From: Deltaproteobacteria bacterium
GTDB lineage: Bacteria > Myxococcota_A > Polyangia > DRWM01 > JAAZOP01
Reading direction: 5' to 3'
NCBI GenBank assembly: GCA_016218815.1
Contig: JACRCX010000069.1
Coordinates: 25,581-89,580 of the forward strand
DNA: 64,000 bases
Below the pieces are notes generated by a model. It made no database searches. It was not told the origin of the DNA and saw only the letters and a list, made by a program, of their open reading frames with translations. The first letter of the stretch is position 1; every line of letters starts with the position of its first letter. A program made the position numbers and the translations under genes. Positions 18,131 through 27,698 of this stretch are shown in pieces.

Positions 18131-18154
18131 GAGCGGTCGAGCGGTCGAGCGGTC
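18131..18154. repeat. 8-bp tandem repeat, three copies
   Basis: GAGCGGTC is repeated three times exactly just after the receptor stop codon. It runs directly into GAGGAGGGCGGAG, the ribosome site of the DsrE-like gene. Confidence 0.75.
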
Positions 18155-18168
18155 GAGGAGGGCGGAGC

Positions 18169-18525
18169 ATGGCAACGAAGATGCTGATGATCCTGAACGA
18201 CGCGCCGTACGGGAGCGAGCGGACGTACAACGCGCTGCGGCTGGCGGACGTGATGCTGACGCAGGAGGAGGAGCTGGAGCTGAGCGTGTTCCTGGTGGGG
18301 GACGCGGTGCTCTGCGCGAAGAAGGGACAGCAGACCCCGCAGGGGTTCTACAACCTCGAGCGGATGCTCAAGCCGGTGCTGCGACGCGGGATGGTGCTGG
18401 TCTGCACGACGTGCATGGACGCGCGGGGGATGACGGACGCGGAGCTGGCCGAGGGTTGCCGGCGGGCGAAGCTCGGCGAGCTGGGGCTGCTCACGCTCGA
18501 CGCCGACAAGGTCCTGACGTTCTGA
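18169..18525 (+). CDS. DsrE/YchN-like family protein
   Basis: 118-aa cytosolic protein with the DsrE/DsrF-like fold pattern: an MLMILNDAPYGSERTYNALRLA start, hydrophobic VFLVGDAV strand, and a CTTCMDARGM segment carrying the Cys residues (CTTCMDARG) at the position used for sulfur-transfer chemistry in this superfamily. Length matches. Related proteins carry or transfer persulfide sulfur, but many DsrE-like members have no known role. A strong GAGGAGGGCGGAG ribosome site precedes the ATG. No sulfur-oxidation genes are adjacent. Confidence 0.8.
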   Translation: MATKMLMILNDAPYGSERTYNALRLADVMLTQEEELELSVFLVGDAVLCAKKGQQTPQGFYNLERMLKPVLRRGMVLVCTTCMDARGMTDAELAEGCRRAKLGELGLLTLDADKVLTF

Positions 18526-18534
18526 CGGATCGAA

Positions 18535-19413
18535 CTACAGGAAGTCGGGGGTCGCGGAGATGCGCGCGCCGATGCCGATCTCGGCGTTCTCCACGTCCTG
18601 GCCCGCCAGGGGAACGATCACGCCGGCCTCCAGGAGGAGCCAGTTGATCGGGCGCGATCGTGCGCCGGCCATCAGGTTGAACGAGCGCAAGGGGTCAGTC
18701 GCCGCCCCGATGGGCTCGTCCAGCTGGACGTGGAACTGGAGGTCGACGAAGCCGCCGATGAAGTCGAGCGGCATCACGGTCGCCCCGATCGTCGGCGAGA
18801 AGAAGTACGAACCCTCGGTGCCCGAGTCGGGGAACTGCAGCCAGAAGACGATCGGCAGGGTCACGTTGATCGACAGCCACGTCAGCGGCCGGTAGGCGAT
18901 GTACAAGCCGGGATCGAATGCGAGGGGATGAACGGACTCGTAAGACTCGTAGGTCGTGGTGGGCAGGAGAATGCCGATACCGACGGCGATGTCGAGCCAG
19001 TCGAGGGGCAGGACGAGCACCTTGGCGCGAGGTACGACGAAGCCGAAGTCGTCCGAGCCCGGATTGCTCGAGGTCGTGTCGTGGTGGTCGAAAACCTCGA
19101 AGTCCACGCCGACCTCCAGGAAGCCGAACAGCTCCAGATGGGCCTCGATCAACAGCCCGAGGAGATTGTCCCTGGTCGGCAAACCTGCCGCGTCGGTCCC
19201 GCTGTCCGTACGCCACTGGAGGGCAATCCCGAGCCGCGTCTCGGGGGAGGTAGCGCGGGGAGCGGCAAGGTTGCCCATCACGGTCGAGGGAGCGAACTCG
19301 AAGGGACCGAGGAATTGCGTCGACGGCGCCTCCTCTTCGGTCCCCTCCTCGGCGGCCGTCACGGTCGAGGTAGCGACTACGCACAGGAACGCAGCCAGGA
19401 CGATCGCGCGCAT
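18535..19413 (-). CDS. Predicted outer-membrane beta-barrel protein
   Basis: 292-aa exported protein. A clean signal peptide (MRAIVLAAFLCVVATSTVTA) is followed by an acidic linker and a series of alternating hydrophobic strands ending in a short amphipathic C-terminus (RISATPDFL), as in porin-like or transporter-like barrels of about 12 strands. No enzymatic motif is visible. The ATG at 19413 is preferred to the GTG at 19419 because AGGAGG sits 5 nt before it and overlaps the GTG. It is divergent from the Ser/Thr kinase gene. The function is unassigned. Confidence 0.7.
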   Translation of the reverse strand: MRAIVLAAFLCVVATSTVTAAEEGTEEEAPSTQFLGPFEFAPSTVMGNLAAPRATSPETRLGIALQWRTDSGTDAAGLPTRDNLLGLLIEAHLELFGFLEVGVDFEVFDHHDTTSSNPGSDDFGFVVPRAKVLVLPLDWLDIAVGIGILLPTTTYESYESVHPLAFDPGLYIAYRPLTWLSINVTLPIVFWLQFPDSGTEGSYFFSPTIGATVMPLDFIGGFVDLQFHVQLDEPIGAATDPLRSFNLMAGARSRPINWLLLEAGVIVPLAGQDVENAEIGIGARISATPDFL

Positions 19414-19522
19414 CTTCACCTCCTACTTGCCGCCGGGGCGGCGACTTCCGGTGCCGATGACAGTAGGACAGCGAGAGGGGCGAGGCAAGGCGCTGTCGCC
19501 GCGCATCGTGCGGAAACGCCGG

Positions 19523-19552
19523 TTGTCGAGGTCCCGCCGGGTCGAGTAGACT
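19523..19552 (+). promoter_or_regulatory. Promoter candidate for the Ser/Thr kinase operon
   Basis: TTGTCG (19523-19528), 18-nt spacer, TAGACT (19547-19552). The -10 box is identical to those at 84-89 and 55814-55819. Confidence 0.45.
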
Positions 19553-19588
19553 TTGCGACGACCGGTGGGCGGGACGGTCGAGCAGGTG

Positions 19589-21385
19589 ATGACCGAAGAG
19601 GGCGCCACGAACGACCCGATGGTCGGACGGACCATCGAGGGGAAATACGAGATCGTCCGCCGCATCGGCGAAGGCGGAATGGGCTCGGTCTACGAGGCCC
19701 GCCACCTCCTGCTCGGCAAGAAGCTCGCCGTCAAGGTCCTGCTGCCCGAGGTCGCGGGCGACCCGGAGGTGGTGCAGCGGTTCCACAACGAGGCACGCAT
19801 CGCCGCCTCGCTCGGCCACGAGAACGTGATCGAGATCACCGATATGGGCACCCTGCCCTCCGGCTCGCCCTTCATCGTCATGGAGCTCCTGCAAGGCGAA
19901 AGCCTGGCACAACGTCTGGAGGAGGTCGGTCGCCTGCCGACGAGCGAGGCCGTTCGCATCCTCGCACCGGTGCTCGACGCCCTGGCGGTCGTGCACGAGG
20001 CCGGGGTGGTGCACCGCGACCTCAAACCGGACAACGTGTTCCTCGCCCGGCGCAGCGGGGCCGAGGGCACCAGGACGGTCGTCAAGCTGCTCGATTTCGG
20101 CATCTCCAAGCTGCGCTGCGCCGAGACGGGCAACTTCCACTTGACGCGCACCGGTACCGTCCTGGGAACGCCCTACTACATGTCCCCGGAGCAGGCATCG
20201 GGCTGCAAGGACCTCGACCAGCGCGCCGACCTGTACGCCGTGGGCGTGATGCTCTACGAGATGCTCGTCGGCCGGCGGCCGTTCGAGGGCGACACGTACA
20301 ACGCGCTGTTGGCCGCGATCCTGACCCGCGATCCACCGCGCCCGCGCGCGCTGTGCCCCGACATCCCGGAGGCGCTGGAGGCCGTCGTCCTGCGCGCGAT
20401 GTCGCGGGAGGCGGCGCAACGCTTCCCGACCGCGAGCGACTTCCTGCACGCGCTCGCGCCGTTCGGGCCCGCGGGCGTCGTGCCGCGCAGCTCGCCGTCA
20501 CGCCTCGCCCCCCTCCCCTCCCGCTCCGCCGTCGGCACCCCGGCCGCGCGCTCCGTGGAGCGCGAGGGAGGCGCCCCGCCACGACGCGCCGGCATCGCCT
20601 GGGCGGCGGCCGGCCTGGTCGTCGTGGCCGCCGGGGCGGCCGCGCTCTTCGTGCTGCGCCCCTGGGAGGGTGGCTCGACCGATTCGCCGACGCCGCCCGG
20701 CCTCGAGAACCCGCTTGCCGCGCGCGCACCCGCTCCGGCAATCCCGGGGCCGTCGCCGGTGCCGGCCCTGCCGCCCGGACCGTCGCCGAGCGCTCTGCCG
20801 GCCACGGCGGACGCCGGCGCCCAGGGAGCGCCCCCGCCCGACGCCGGAGTGCCGCCGAATCCGACCGTGGCCGCGGCGCCGGATGCGTCGATCGAGGCCG
20901 TCGCCCCGCCGGACGGGCCCGATGGGGGACCGGCGCCCGTGGACGCGGAGCGCCCGCCGCCGCCGCAGGATGCCCGCCGGCCCGTCGATCGAGCCGCGGT
21001 GCGGCAGGACGCGGCACCGGTCGAGCCCGGACTGCCGGCGCAGCCGGACGCCGGAATCGCGAGGAGCCGCTTCGAGTCCGCGCGCGGGGACGTCCGCGCC
21101 TGCTTCGGCGCAGGGGCGGGTCGCGTCTCCTGCTCCGTCGAGTTCTCCGGCGAGACCGGACGCATGACCTCGGCCAACGTCACGAGCCAGCCCGCGCGCC
21201 CGGGGCTCGCCACGTGCGTGCGCGATGCCCTGCGCCGCGTCCAGCTCCCGCCGTTCTCCTCCGCGGCGACCACGCTGCAACACGTCTACGACTTCGCCCC
21301 GGCCGGGGCGGCGACGTCGGACGCGGGCGGGACCGAGGTCATCCGGACGGTGATCGAGGAATACGATGAGCCACCCCATCCCTAG
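19589..21385 (+). CDS. Transmembrane Ser/Thr protein kinase
   Basis: 598-aa Hanks-type kinase. About residues 15-290 form the kinase domain: GEGGMGSVYEA P-loop, AVKVLL catalytic Lys, HRDLKPDN catalytic loop, LLDFGISK (DFG), GTPYYMSPEQ activation segment. A single transmembrane helix lies near residues 334-356, then a long Pro/Ala/Asp-rich extracytoplasmic linker, and a C-terminal domain (about 490-590) with three Cys and an FESARGDVRACF start. That domain resembles the Cys-containing C-terminal domains of myxobacterial AgmX/TonB-like proteins. The start at ATG 19589 is uncertain; in-frame TTG 19553 and GTG 19565 lie upstream. Its end overlaps the next gene by 20 nt, suggesting coupled expression. 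Confidence 0.92.
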   Translation: MTEEGATNDPMVGRTIEGKYEIVRRIGEGGMGSVYEARHLLLGKKLAVKVLLPEVAGDPEVVQRFHNEARIAASLGHENVIEITDMGTLPSGSPFIVMELLQGESLAQRLEEVGRLPTSEAVRILAPVLDALAVVHEAGVVHRDLKPDNVFLARRSGAEGTRTVVKLLDFGISKLRCAETGNFHLTRTGTVLGTPYYMSPEQASGCKDLDQRADLYAVGVMLYEMLVGRRPFEGDTYNALLAAILTRDPPRPRALCPDIPEALEAVVLRAMSREAAQRFPTASDFLHALAPFGPAGVVPRSSPSRLAPLPSRSAVGTPAARSVEREGGAPPRRAGIAWAAAGLVVVAAGAAALFVLRPWEGGSTDSPTPPGLENPLAARAPAPAIPGPSPVPALPPGPSPSALPATADAGAQGAPPPDAGVPPNPTVAAAPDASIEAVAPPDGPDGGPAPVDAERPPPPQDARRPVDRAAVRQDAAPVEPGLPAQPDAGIARSRFESARGDVRACFGAGAGRVSCSVEFSGETGRMTSANVTSQPARPGLATCVRDALRRVQLPPFSSAATTLQHVYDFAPAGAATSDAGGTEVIRTVIEEYDEPPHP

Positions 21386-22457
21386 ACCGGCACGGTCCTG
21401 GTGCGCGTCCGCGCTTCTCGCCGCCGTCCTCGTCGCGGCATCCGCCGGCGTTTCGGCGCAAGAGGGCGTCGAAGCGGAGGCCCGGGCACGGTTCGACCAC
21501 GGCGTCGAGCTGTTCCGGGCGGAGGACTGGGCGGGGGCACTGGCCGAGTTCGCCGCCTCGTTCGACCTCGTCCCCAACCCGTCGCTGCGCTACAACATCG
21601 GCGTCTGTCATTTCAACCTCGGGCAGCTCGACCAGGCCGAATTCCAGCTCCGCCTGTACCTCGAGGAAGTGGACCCCTCGCGCATTCCGGAGGATCGGCG
21701 GACGGACACCGAGCGGATTCTCGCCGTCATCGATGCCCGGCGCGGAACGCTGGATCTCCGGATCTCCGTCGAAGGGGCGACGGTCCGGATCGACGATGCG
21801 GAGGTCGGCGTCTCCCCGCTGCCCCAGGCGGTCGTCCTGCCCGAAGGTCCGCACCGGGTCGTGGTGACCCTCGAAGGGTACCAGCCGTTCGAGCGCGAGG
21901 TGGATCTCGCACCGGGCACGACCCGCCCGCTGGACGTGGTGCTCGTGCCGGTCGCGGTCGAGCCCCCGCCGCCCGTCGAGCCCCCGCCGCCCGTCGAGCC
22001 CCCGCCGCCCGTCGAGCCCCCGCCGCCCGTCGAGCCGCCGCCCGTCGTGGAGTCCGAGGACGGCGGCATCTCGCCGGTCTGGTGGAAGACGCTGGCCAAC
22101 GTCGCCGGCGCGCTGGCCGTGGGTGGCGCGATCACCGGCGGCCTGGAGTTGTGGAAGGAATCGCAGTTCGAGACGGCCGTCGCGGACTGCAGGCGCGGCA
22201 TTCCGACGGCCTGCTCGGAGGGTTCCGACATCGCGTCGGACGGCGAGGCCCTGGGGGCGACGACGACGGCGCTATTGATCGTCGCGGGCGTGACGGCGGC
22301 GGTCGCCGTGACGCTGGTCTTCTTCACGGACTTCGACGAGGACGAGGAGGAGGAGGCCCCCGCGGCGCCCGCGGTATCGGTGGGCTTCGGCCCGGCGCTC
22401 GATCCGGTTTCCGGCAGCGCCTCCGGCGGCATCTTCGAGACGACGATTCGCTTCTGA
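21366..22457 (+). CDS. TPR and PEGA-domain envelope protein
   Basis: 363-aa protein with a signal peptide (cleavage near GVSAQ). TPR-like repeats lie at about residues 40-110 (FDHGVELFRAEDWAGALAEF and a second helix pair), followed by a PEGA domain (GTLDLRISVEGATVRIDD then EGPHRVVVTLEGYQPFEREV). A repetitive PPPPVE linker is encoded by four exact 18-bp units at 21960-22031. Two hydrophobic segments (about 240-260 and 300-320) suggest membrane insertion, and an acidic EDEEEE stretch follows. TPR-PEGA proteins next to Ser/Thr kinases are common in myxobacteria-like genomes and are often kinase partners; that link is inferred here. It overlaps the kinase gene by 20 nt. Confidence 0.85.
   Translation: MSHPIPRPARSWCASALLAAVLVAASAGVSAQEGVEAEARARFDHGVELFRAEDWAGALAEFAASFDLVPNPSLRYNIGVCHFNLGQLDQAEFQLRLYLEEVDPSRIPEDRRTDTERILAVIDARRGTLDLRISVEGATVRIDDAEVGVSPLPQAVVLPEGPHRVVVTLEGYQPFEREVDLAPGTTRPLDVVLVPVAVEPPPPVEPPPPVEPPPPVEPPPPVEPPPVVESEDGGISPVWWKTLANVAGALAVGGAITGGLELWKESQFETAVADCRRGIPTACSEGSDIASDGEALGATTTALLIVAGVTAAVAVTLVFFTDFDEDEEEEAPAAPAVSVGFGPALDPVSGSASGGIFETTIRF
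21960..22031. repeat. 18-bp coding tandem repeat, four copies
   Basis: Exact units of GAGCCCCCGCCGCCCGTC encode the PPPPVE linker of the TPR-PEGA protein. Identity at the DNA level suggests recent expansion, and copy number may vary between strains. Confidence 0.85.
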
Positions 22458-22469
22458 CGGGTGACGACG

Positions 22470-22751
22470 ATGGCACAGCGGTTTGGGCGACTGATCCTGG
22501 GGATTCTGGCAGGCGCGGCATTGGCGGGGTGCTTTCCCGAGTTCAACCGCGATCTGCTGACGGACGCGCAGGTCTGCGAGCCCCCGTGCGAGCCCGGCTG
22601 GACGTGCCTGGGCGACGCCGGCTGCCTGGCACCCGGCGAGGACTCGTCCGCCGAAGCGGAAGCGGAGGCGGAGGCCGACGCGGACGCGGACGCGGACTCG
22701 ACGTACGGCGAGGCCGATGCAACGCCTGAGGACTCGGCGGGGGGCTCGTGA
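22470..22751 (+). CDS. Small lipoprotein with acidic repeat tail
   Basis: 93-aa predicted lipoprotein. Signal RLILGILAGAALAGC has a perfect lipobox (LAGC). The mature part has a short Cys-rich segment (CEPPCEPGWTCLGDAGC, three Cys-Pro/Gly clusters) and then a low-complexity EAEAEADADADAD tail. The start could be ATG 22470 or the in-frame GTG at 22461. It ends in a GTGA overlap with the next ORF. No homologous family is recognised. Small Cys-rich lipoproteins of this type accompany MopE-like and FG-GAP surface proteins in related genomes. Confidence 0.7.
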   Translation: MAQRFGRLILGILAGAALAGCFPEFNRDLLTDAQVCEPPCEPGWTCLGDAGCLAPGEDSSAEAEAEAEADADADADSTYGEADATPEDSAGGS

Positions 22752-25700
22752 ACAGCCGGCCGCCAATCCGGCAGACCGCCTGCCGCCCGGCGCCTGAAGG
22801 CGCCGGCTGCACCCGGAAGTGCTCCGCTGTGTTCGGAACCGAACCGCGGGCTTCAGCCCGCGGCTGGATCGGCCGGGAGAGCCGCACCCTGAAGGGTGCG
22901 GTTCGGTTCCGGCCTGTCGCTTCGTTGTTGTTCTTCCTCGCCTCTTCCGCCGCGGCCCAGCCGTGGCCGGCGGCGCGCCATGACGCCGCACGTTCGGCAC
23001 GCTCGGAGCCCGTGGCGCCCTTCGTCGCGCCCGCCGAGGCATTCGCACTGTCCGTCGGCGGCAAGCTCGGCGCGGATGAACTGCGCGTGGCGGACGTGGA
23101 CCTCGACGGCTTGCCGGAGACGCTCTTCCCCGCCGGCCGGCGCGTGCGCGCACTGCGCGACGGGGGGGACCTGCTCTGGGTTTCGGAGGACGTCGGCGCG
23201 TGGTGGATGCTCGGCACCGCCGACTTCGACGGCGACGGGCGGCCCGAGGTCGCCGTCGCCACCGCCGTCCCCGGAGTCGCATTCCTCGACGGCCTGGAAG
23301 GCCGGACGATCTTCGCAAGCGGCGCCGGCGACGTCTCCACGCTCGGCACCATCCTCCCCCTCGACGTCGAGGGCGACGGGGCGGTCGAGCTGTACGTCGC
23401 CGACGACGGCTGCTCGCACGACGGGCGAGGATTCGGACGGGTCTACGGCCTGGCCGGCGGCGTCGTGACCCGCACCGTCTTGCGGACGGAGACGCACGAC
23501 TTCTGGTGCGGGCGCGATCAGGTCGTCGCCGACCTGGACGGCGACGGGCGCCCGGAGATCGTGGCCCCCGACGAGGACCGGGTGTGGGCCTACGATCCCG
23601 CAAGCGGCTTCTCGACCCGCGCCTCCGGCTCGCTCGACGCCTTCCCCGTCGGCCTCGTCCACACCGCCGTTGCCGACCTCGATCGGGACGGTGACGACGA
23701 GCTGATCCTCGCCAGCGACAACCCGTGGCGGTGGTACGCCGCGGCCCGCAGGCTCCAGGTGCTCGACGCCGCCGGCGACGAGCTGGTGTCGAGCTGGATC
23801 GTCCGTGTCAGCCCCGAGGCGGGCGGCCATCGGTTCCTCGACGCTCCCGCGGCCGACGTCCTGGCGTCCTCGGCGGGGCTCGAGGTCGTCTCCTCCATCG
23901 CGGACTCCGCGTCGTCCGGGTGGGAGGTGCGCGTCTTCCGCGGACTGTCCGACGACGGGGACGAGCACGTCCTCGCCGCGATCCCCGACGCCGTCGCGCT
24001 CGGTCTGGCCGACGTCGATGGCGACGGCTTGGCCGAGATCCTGGCCCGGCCCGCGCCCGACTTCGTCGTCGATTCCGCGCCGTCGACGATCTCGGCGTTC
24101 GACGTGCTCGAGGACGGCACGACGGAGGAGCTGTGGAGCGTGCCGTCAAGCCGGCTGCCGCTGGCGCCCGACCCGGGGGGAGCGGACTCCGCCCTTCCCG
24201 CGGCCGGAAACGACGGATGGGGCGGTCCGGCCGGGCCCATCGTCCAGGAGGGGCCCGCGGGACTGCCGGCGGTGCTCGTGGAGTCGGACGGCGATGGCGA
24301 CGGGGTCTCCGACCGGCTGGCGCTGCTCGACGGTCCGACCGGAGCGGAGCTGGCGCGCTGGAGCGACCCCGATTCGGCGCTCGGTCCCGGAGGGATCATC
24401 GCCGTCGGTCGCGCCTCGGGAGCGGACGTCTGCCTCGCGGCCGCGACGGAGAGCGCGCGCGTGGCGCAGTTCCACGCAGGCCTCGCACTGTCCAACGACG
24501 CGGACGGCGGGGGCGTTCCCGACGTCACCGCGGCGAATCGCGCGGCGACTCCGCCGATCGTGCCGTCCGGAAGCGAAGTGGTCGCCGCGGAAGCCGGAGG
24601 CCGCGTCCCGGTCTTCAGCGCCTCGTGCAGCTCGGCGGTCTGCGGACCGGCGCGGCGGTCCCCTTCGCGACTGCTGTCGAGCGAGCCCCGCGTCGCGGGC
24701 GCCGCGTGCGACTGCACGGCCGAGCCGTTCCTCGTCGGCGCGTACCGCACCAACGGCGGTCACGCGGCGGTGGCGCTTTTCCCCGGCATGACTGCCGCGG
24801 CGACGACAATCGACCTCGGCGCCGCGGTCGAGCCCGTCGCCGACGCGCTTCCGGTCGGACCGCTCGATCCCGAGTTCCCGGAGTGGGACACCGTGGCGTT
24901 GGCGCTTTACGACCCGTCGTCGAACCGGTCGTCGCTGGCTCTGGTCTCGACCGGCGGCGCGCGCACGCAGTGGATGGGGCTCGACGCCGACGGCACCGTG
25001 GGCGGCCCGCTGGCCGCCGCGGACCTCGACGGGGACGGGGACGACGAGCTTCTCGCCGTCCGCGACGGCTTCGTGCAAGTCGTCTCGGCGGGCGGCGAGG
25101 AAGTCGTGCGGCATGAGGCGTGGGGCGGAGGGTCGATCCTGGCGTGGGACGTGGGGGAGGGACGGCCGGCGCTGTTCCGCACCGGCGCCGACTCCTTCGC
25201 CGTGGAGCGGCTGGACACGAATCTTGACCGCGTCTGGATCGCGGGAGAGGGGACATCGCACCGGGGCCGGCTCGCGGCAATCGCCGGCGGCGGCGACGGC
25301 ACCTTCCGGCTGGGAGTCGTGGCCGAGGTGTCGGCGGAGCTGTCGGCCTACGCGGCAGAGGACGGGGCGCTCCTCTGGCGCACTGCCCTGGCGAGCGGCG
25401 ACGCCTATCCGGATGTCGCCACGGCGTATGCCGCGGGCGCGCGGCCGGGCGTCCTGTCGAGCCCGGCGACGGCGGCGGCGACGGAGCCGGCAGCCGCGGA
25501 CACGCTGATCGTGGGCTCGAGCGACGGCTTCCTCTACGGCGTCTCGGCGGCCGACGGGAGTCTGGCGTGGTCCGTCGCGCTGCACGCGGCGGTCGGCGAA
25601 CCCGTGGTCGTGCCGTTCGACGATCCGGGCGGCGAGCCCGACCCGTGGACTGCCGTGCTGGCGCCCGCCGCCGACGGGCTGGTGCACGTGGTCGGCGAGG

Positions 25701-26662
25701 CGCGACTGCCGGCGCCGGTGGAGGTCTGGGACGGGGACGGCGTGACGGACCCGGCGTCGGCGGCGGATGACATCGACGAGTCGCACAACGGGGCCGTCGC
25801 GGCTGCGGTCTGGCCGGCGTCCCCGGAGGCGACTGCGTACCTCGTGCAGCTCGTGACGGACGACGACGTCGTGGTGCGCCCGTGGTACCGCACGGAGGAA
25901 CCCCGGTTCGCGGCGCGGGACCTGGCGCTGCGGCCGGACGAAACGTACCGGGTCGTGGTCCGGGCCGTGTCTTCGACGTCGTTCTCTCGCGAGACGTCCT
26001 CGGACGGCTTCACGATCCTGGACGAGGACGTGCCGCGGGTCGAAGTGACCGCGCGTCCGGGCCGGATCCTGCCGGACGTGGACGGCGTGGACGACACCAG
26101 CACGATCGGAGCCGCGTTGTCGGACGACGTCCTGCTGGTACGCTGGCATGCGGAGGTGCAGGATGCGGCCGGAAGCGTCGCGAGGGACCTTGGTCGCGGC
26201 GAGACGGGGCGGCGGCGGATGGACGTCTCGCTGCGCTGGGACGGGCGGGACGACGGTGGGCGCGTGGTGACCGGGGGGCCGTGGCGGGTGGTGATCGTGG
26301 CGGAGGATTCTGCCGGACGCGAGGGTCGGGGGGAGACGACGGTGTGGGTGTGCGCCGGGGCGGCGCTCTCGGAACCGGCGTGCGCCGAGGGCGGCGCGGA
26401 CGCCGGACCCGGGGACGGCGGTCCGGACGGGCCGGCGGACGCGGCGGACGGCGACGGCGGCGACGGCGATGGAGGTACGGGCGGCGGGGGCTGTGCGTGC
26501 CGCGCCGGAGCGCAGACGGGGCCGGGAGGCGGTGCGGCATGGCTGCTCGTGTCGATCCTGCTGGCTCGCGGGCGCACTCGCCCTTCGGCTCGCTTCGCTC
26601 GCTCCGGGCTACGTGGCGCCCCTACCGGCCGAGGAGCGGATCTCCGGCAGCCGGGCGTGTCG
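22748..26662 (+). CDS. FG-GAP/VCBS surface protein with FlgD-Ig domain and MYXO-CTERM-like tail
   Basis: About 1300-aa exported protein. The signal-peptide core is VASLLFFLASSAAAQ. FG-GAP/VCBS-type repeats with DFDGDGRPEVAVA and DLDGDGRPEIVAP cores cover most of the first two thirds; a PQQ-like or fibronectin-like region follows, then an FlgD-type Ig domain near VSLRWDGRDDGGRVV. The tail GGGCACRAGAQTG, a hydrophobic helix AAWLLVSILLA and Arg residues resemble a MYXO-CTERM sorting signal. The 5' end is unclear: the only ATG/GTG-type starts lie inside a triple-hairpin repeat (GTG 22748 or GTG about 22829). No stop separates it from the next lipoprotein, so the right boundary is inferred from domain content. 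Confidence 0.75.
22787..22912. repeat. Triple-hairpin repeat element forming the gene's 5' end
   Basis: Three hairpins, each with 8-bp perfect arms and a 4-nt loop: 22787-22806 (CCGGCGCC, TGAA), 22844-22863 (CCGCGGGC, TTCA) and 22882-22901 (CCGCACCC, TGAA). An outer inverted repeat joins CGGAACCGAACCGC (about 22834-22847) to GCGGTTCGGTTCCG (22899-22912). The layout is REP/RAYT-like. Confidence 0.8.
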
Positions 26663-27661
26663 ATGCTCGGCCTCGCGTCGCTCGCGGCCGCACTCCTCTC
26701 CTGCTCGGCGCCGCCGCCGCCCGGAACGGTCGAGCCGGCGGATCCGCTGCTGCGGTCGAGGCGCGACGCGACCGCGCAGGCGCCGGCGGATGCCGGGACG
26801 CCGGTCGAACTGGACGTGGCGGAGCCGGCGGTGGAAGAGGACGCCGGCACGCCGGCGCCGGTCAGCGACGCGGGAACGCCGACGACGACGGAGGCGACGA
26901 GCGGACCGGAGGCGGCCGCGTCTGCGGACGCAAGCTCGCCGGCCGAAGCCGGAGCGGAAGCGGCCGCCGGTGCCGACGTCGCGCCGTCGGGCGATGCGGC
27001 GGATTCCCGGCCGCCGGTGCCGCCCCCGTCGGACGATCCCTCGGCGGTGGTCCTGCGCCTCGGCTGCAGCGTGATCACCGAAGGGCAGCTCCAGCGCTCG
27101 GTGCGGCTGGTCCGCGTCTTCGCCGGCCTCGCAGGACGGGAGACGACCGAGGAGGACGACGCGCGGATCCGGGAGATCGCGCTCGAGCGGCTCGGGCTGG
27201 AAGTCATCGTGAGGCGCGAGGCGGCGGCGCGGAGCCTGACGGCGACCCAGGCGGAGGTGCAGGCGGCGGCGGCGATGGTCGCGCAGGGCAACGGCGTCGA
27301 GGTCTCGGCGTTGTTCCTGGCGGTGGAGGACCAGGGCCTCTCGAACGAGGAATACGAGGCGGACCTGGAATTCCAGATCCTGGAGATGAAGGTCATCCAG
27401 GCGTACGGCGAGGAGGTGCCGGTGGTCGTCACCGATGCCGAGATCGAGGCCGAGTACCTGGCCCGGACGGAAGGGCTGGACGCTTCGGTGATCCGCCCCC
27501 TGGCGGATGTGCGCGACACGCTGCGCGACAAGCTCGCGGCGGACAAGGTCGAGATCCAGGGCCGGGAGTGGCTGATGCGGCGCCGCGACGAGCTGGAGCG
27601 CACGCGAGCCGTGCGCGCGTCCGGCGGCGGTTGCGTGGAACAGCCGGCGGAATCGCCGTAG
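26663..27661 (+). CDS. SurA N-terminal-like chaperone lipoprotein
   Basis: 332-aa predicted lipoprotein starting at ATG 26663 (or GTG 26657). Signal MLGLASLAAALLSC has a good lipobox, followed by a disordered Ala/Glu/Asp/Thr linker (about residues 20-130). The rest matches the helical SurA N-terminal chaperone domain: VVLRLGCSVITEGQLQRSVRL, the EEDDARIREIALERLGLEVIVRREAAARS pattern, and a C-terminal helix near DKVEIQGREWL. The parvulin-type PPIase domain is absent, so isomerase activity is unlikely. It is in frame with the preceding FG-GAP gene with no stop codon in between, so it could be made as a fusion. Confidence 0.7.
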   Translation: MLGLASLAAALLSCSAPPPPGTVEPADPLLRSRRDATAQAPADAGTPVELDVAEPAVEEDAGTPAPVSDAGTPTTTEATSGPEAAASADASSPAEAGAEAAAGADVAPSGDAADSRPPVPPPSDDPSAVVLRLGCSVITEGQLQRSVRLVRVFAGLAGRETTEEDDARIREIALERLGLEVIVRREAAARSLTATQAEVQAAAAMVAQGNGVEVSALFLAVEDQGLSNEEYEADLEFQILEMKVIQAYGEEVPVVVTDAEIEAEYLARTEGLDASVIRPLADVRDTLRDKLAADKVEIQGREWLMRRRDELERTRAVRASGGGCVEQPAESP

Positions 27662-27698
27662 GGACCCGGGGGAGACGCGAGGCACGGAGGAGGCAGCA

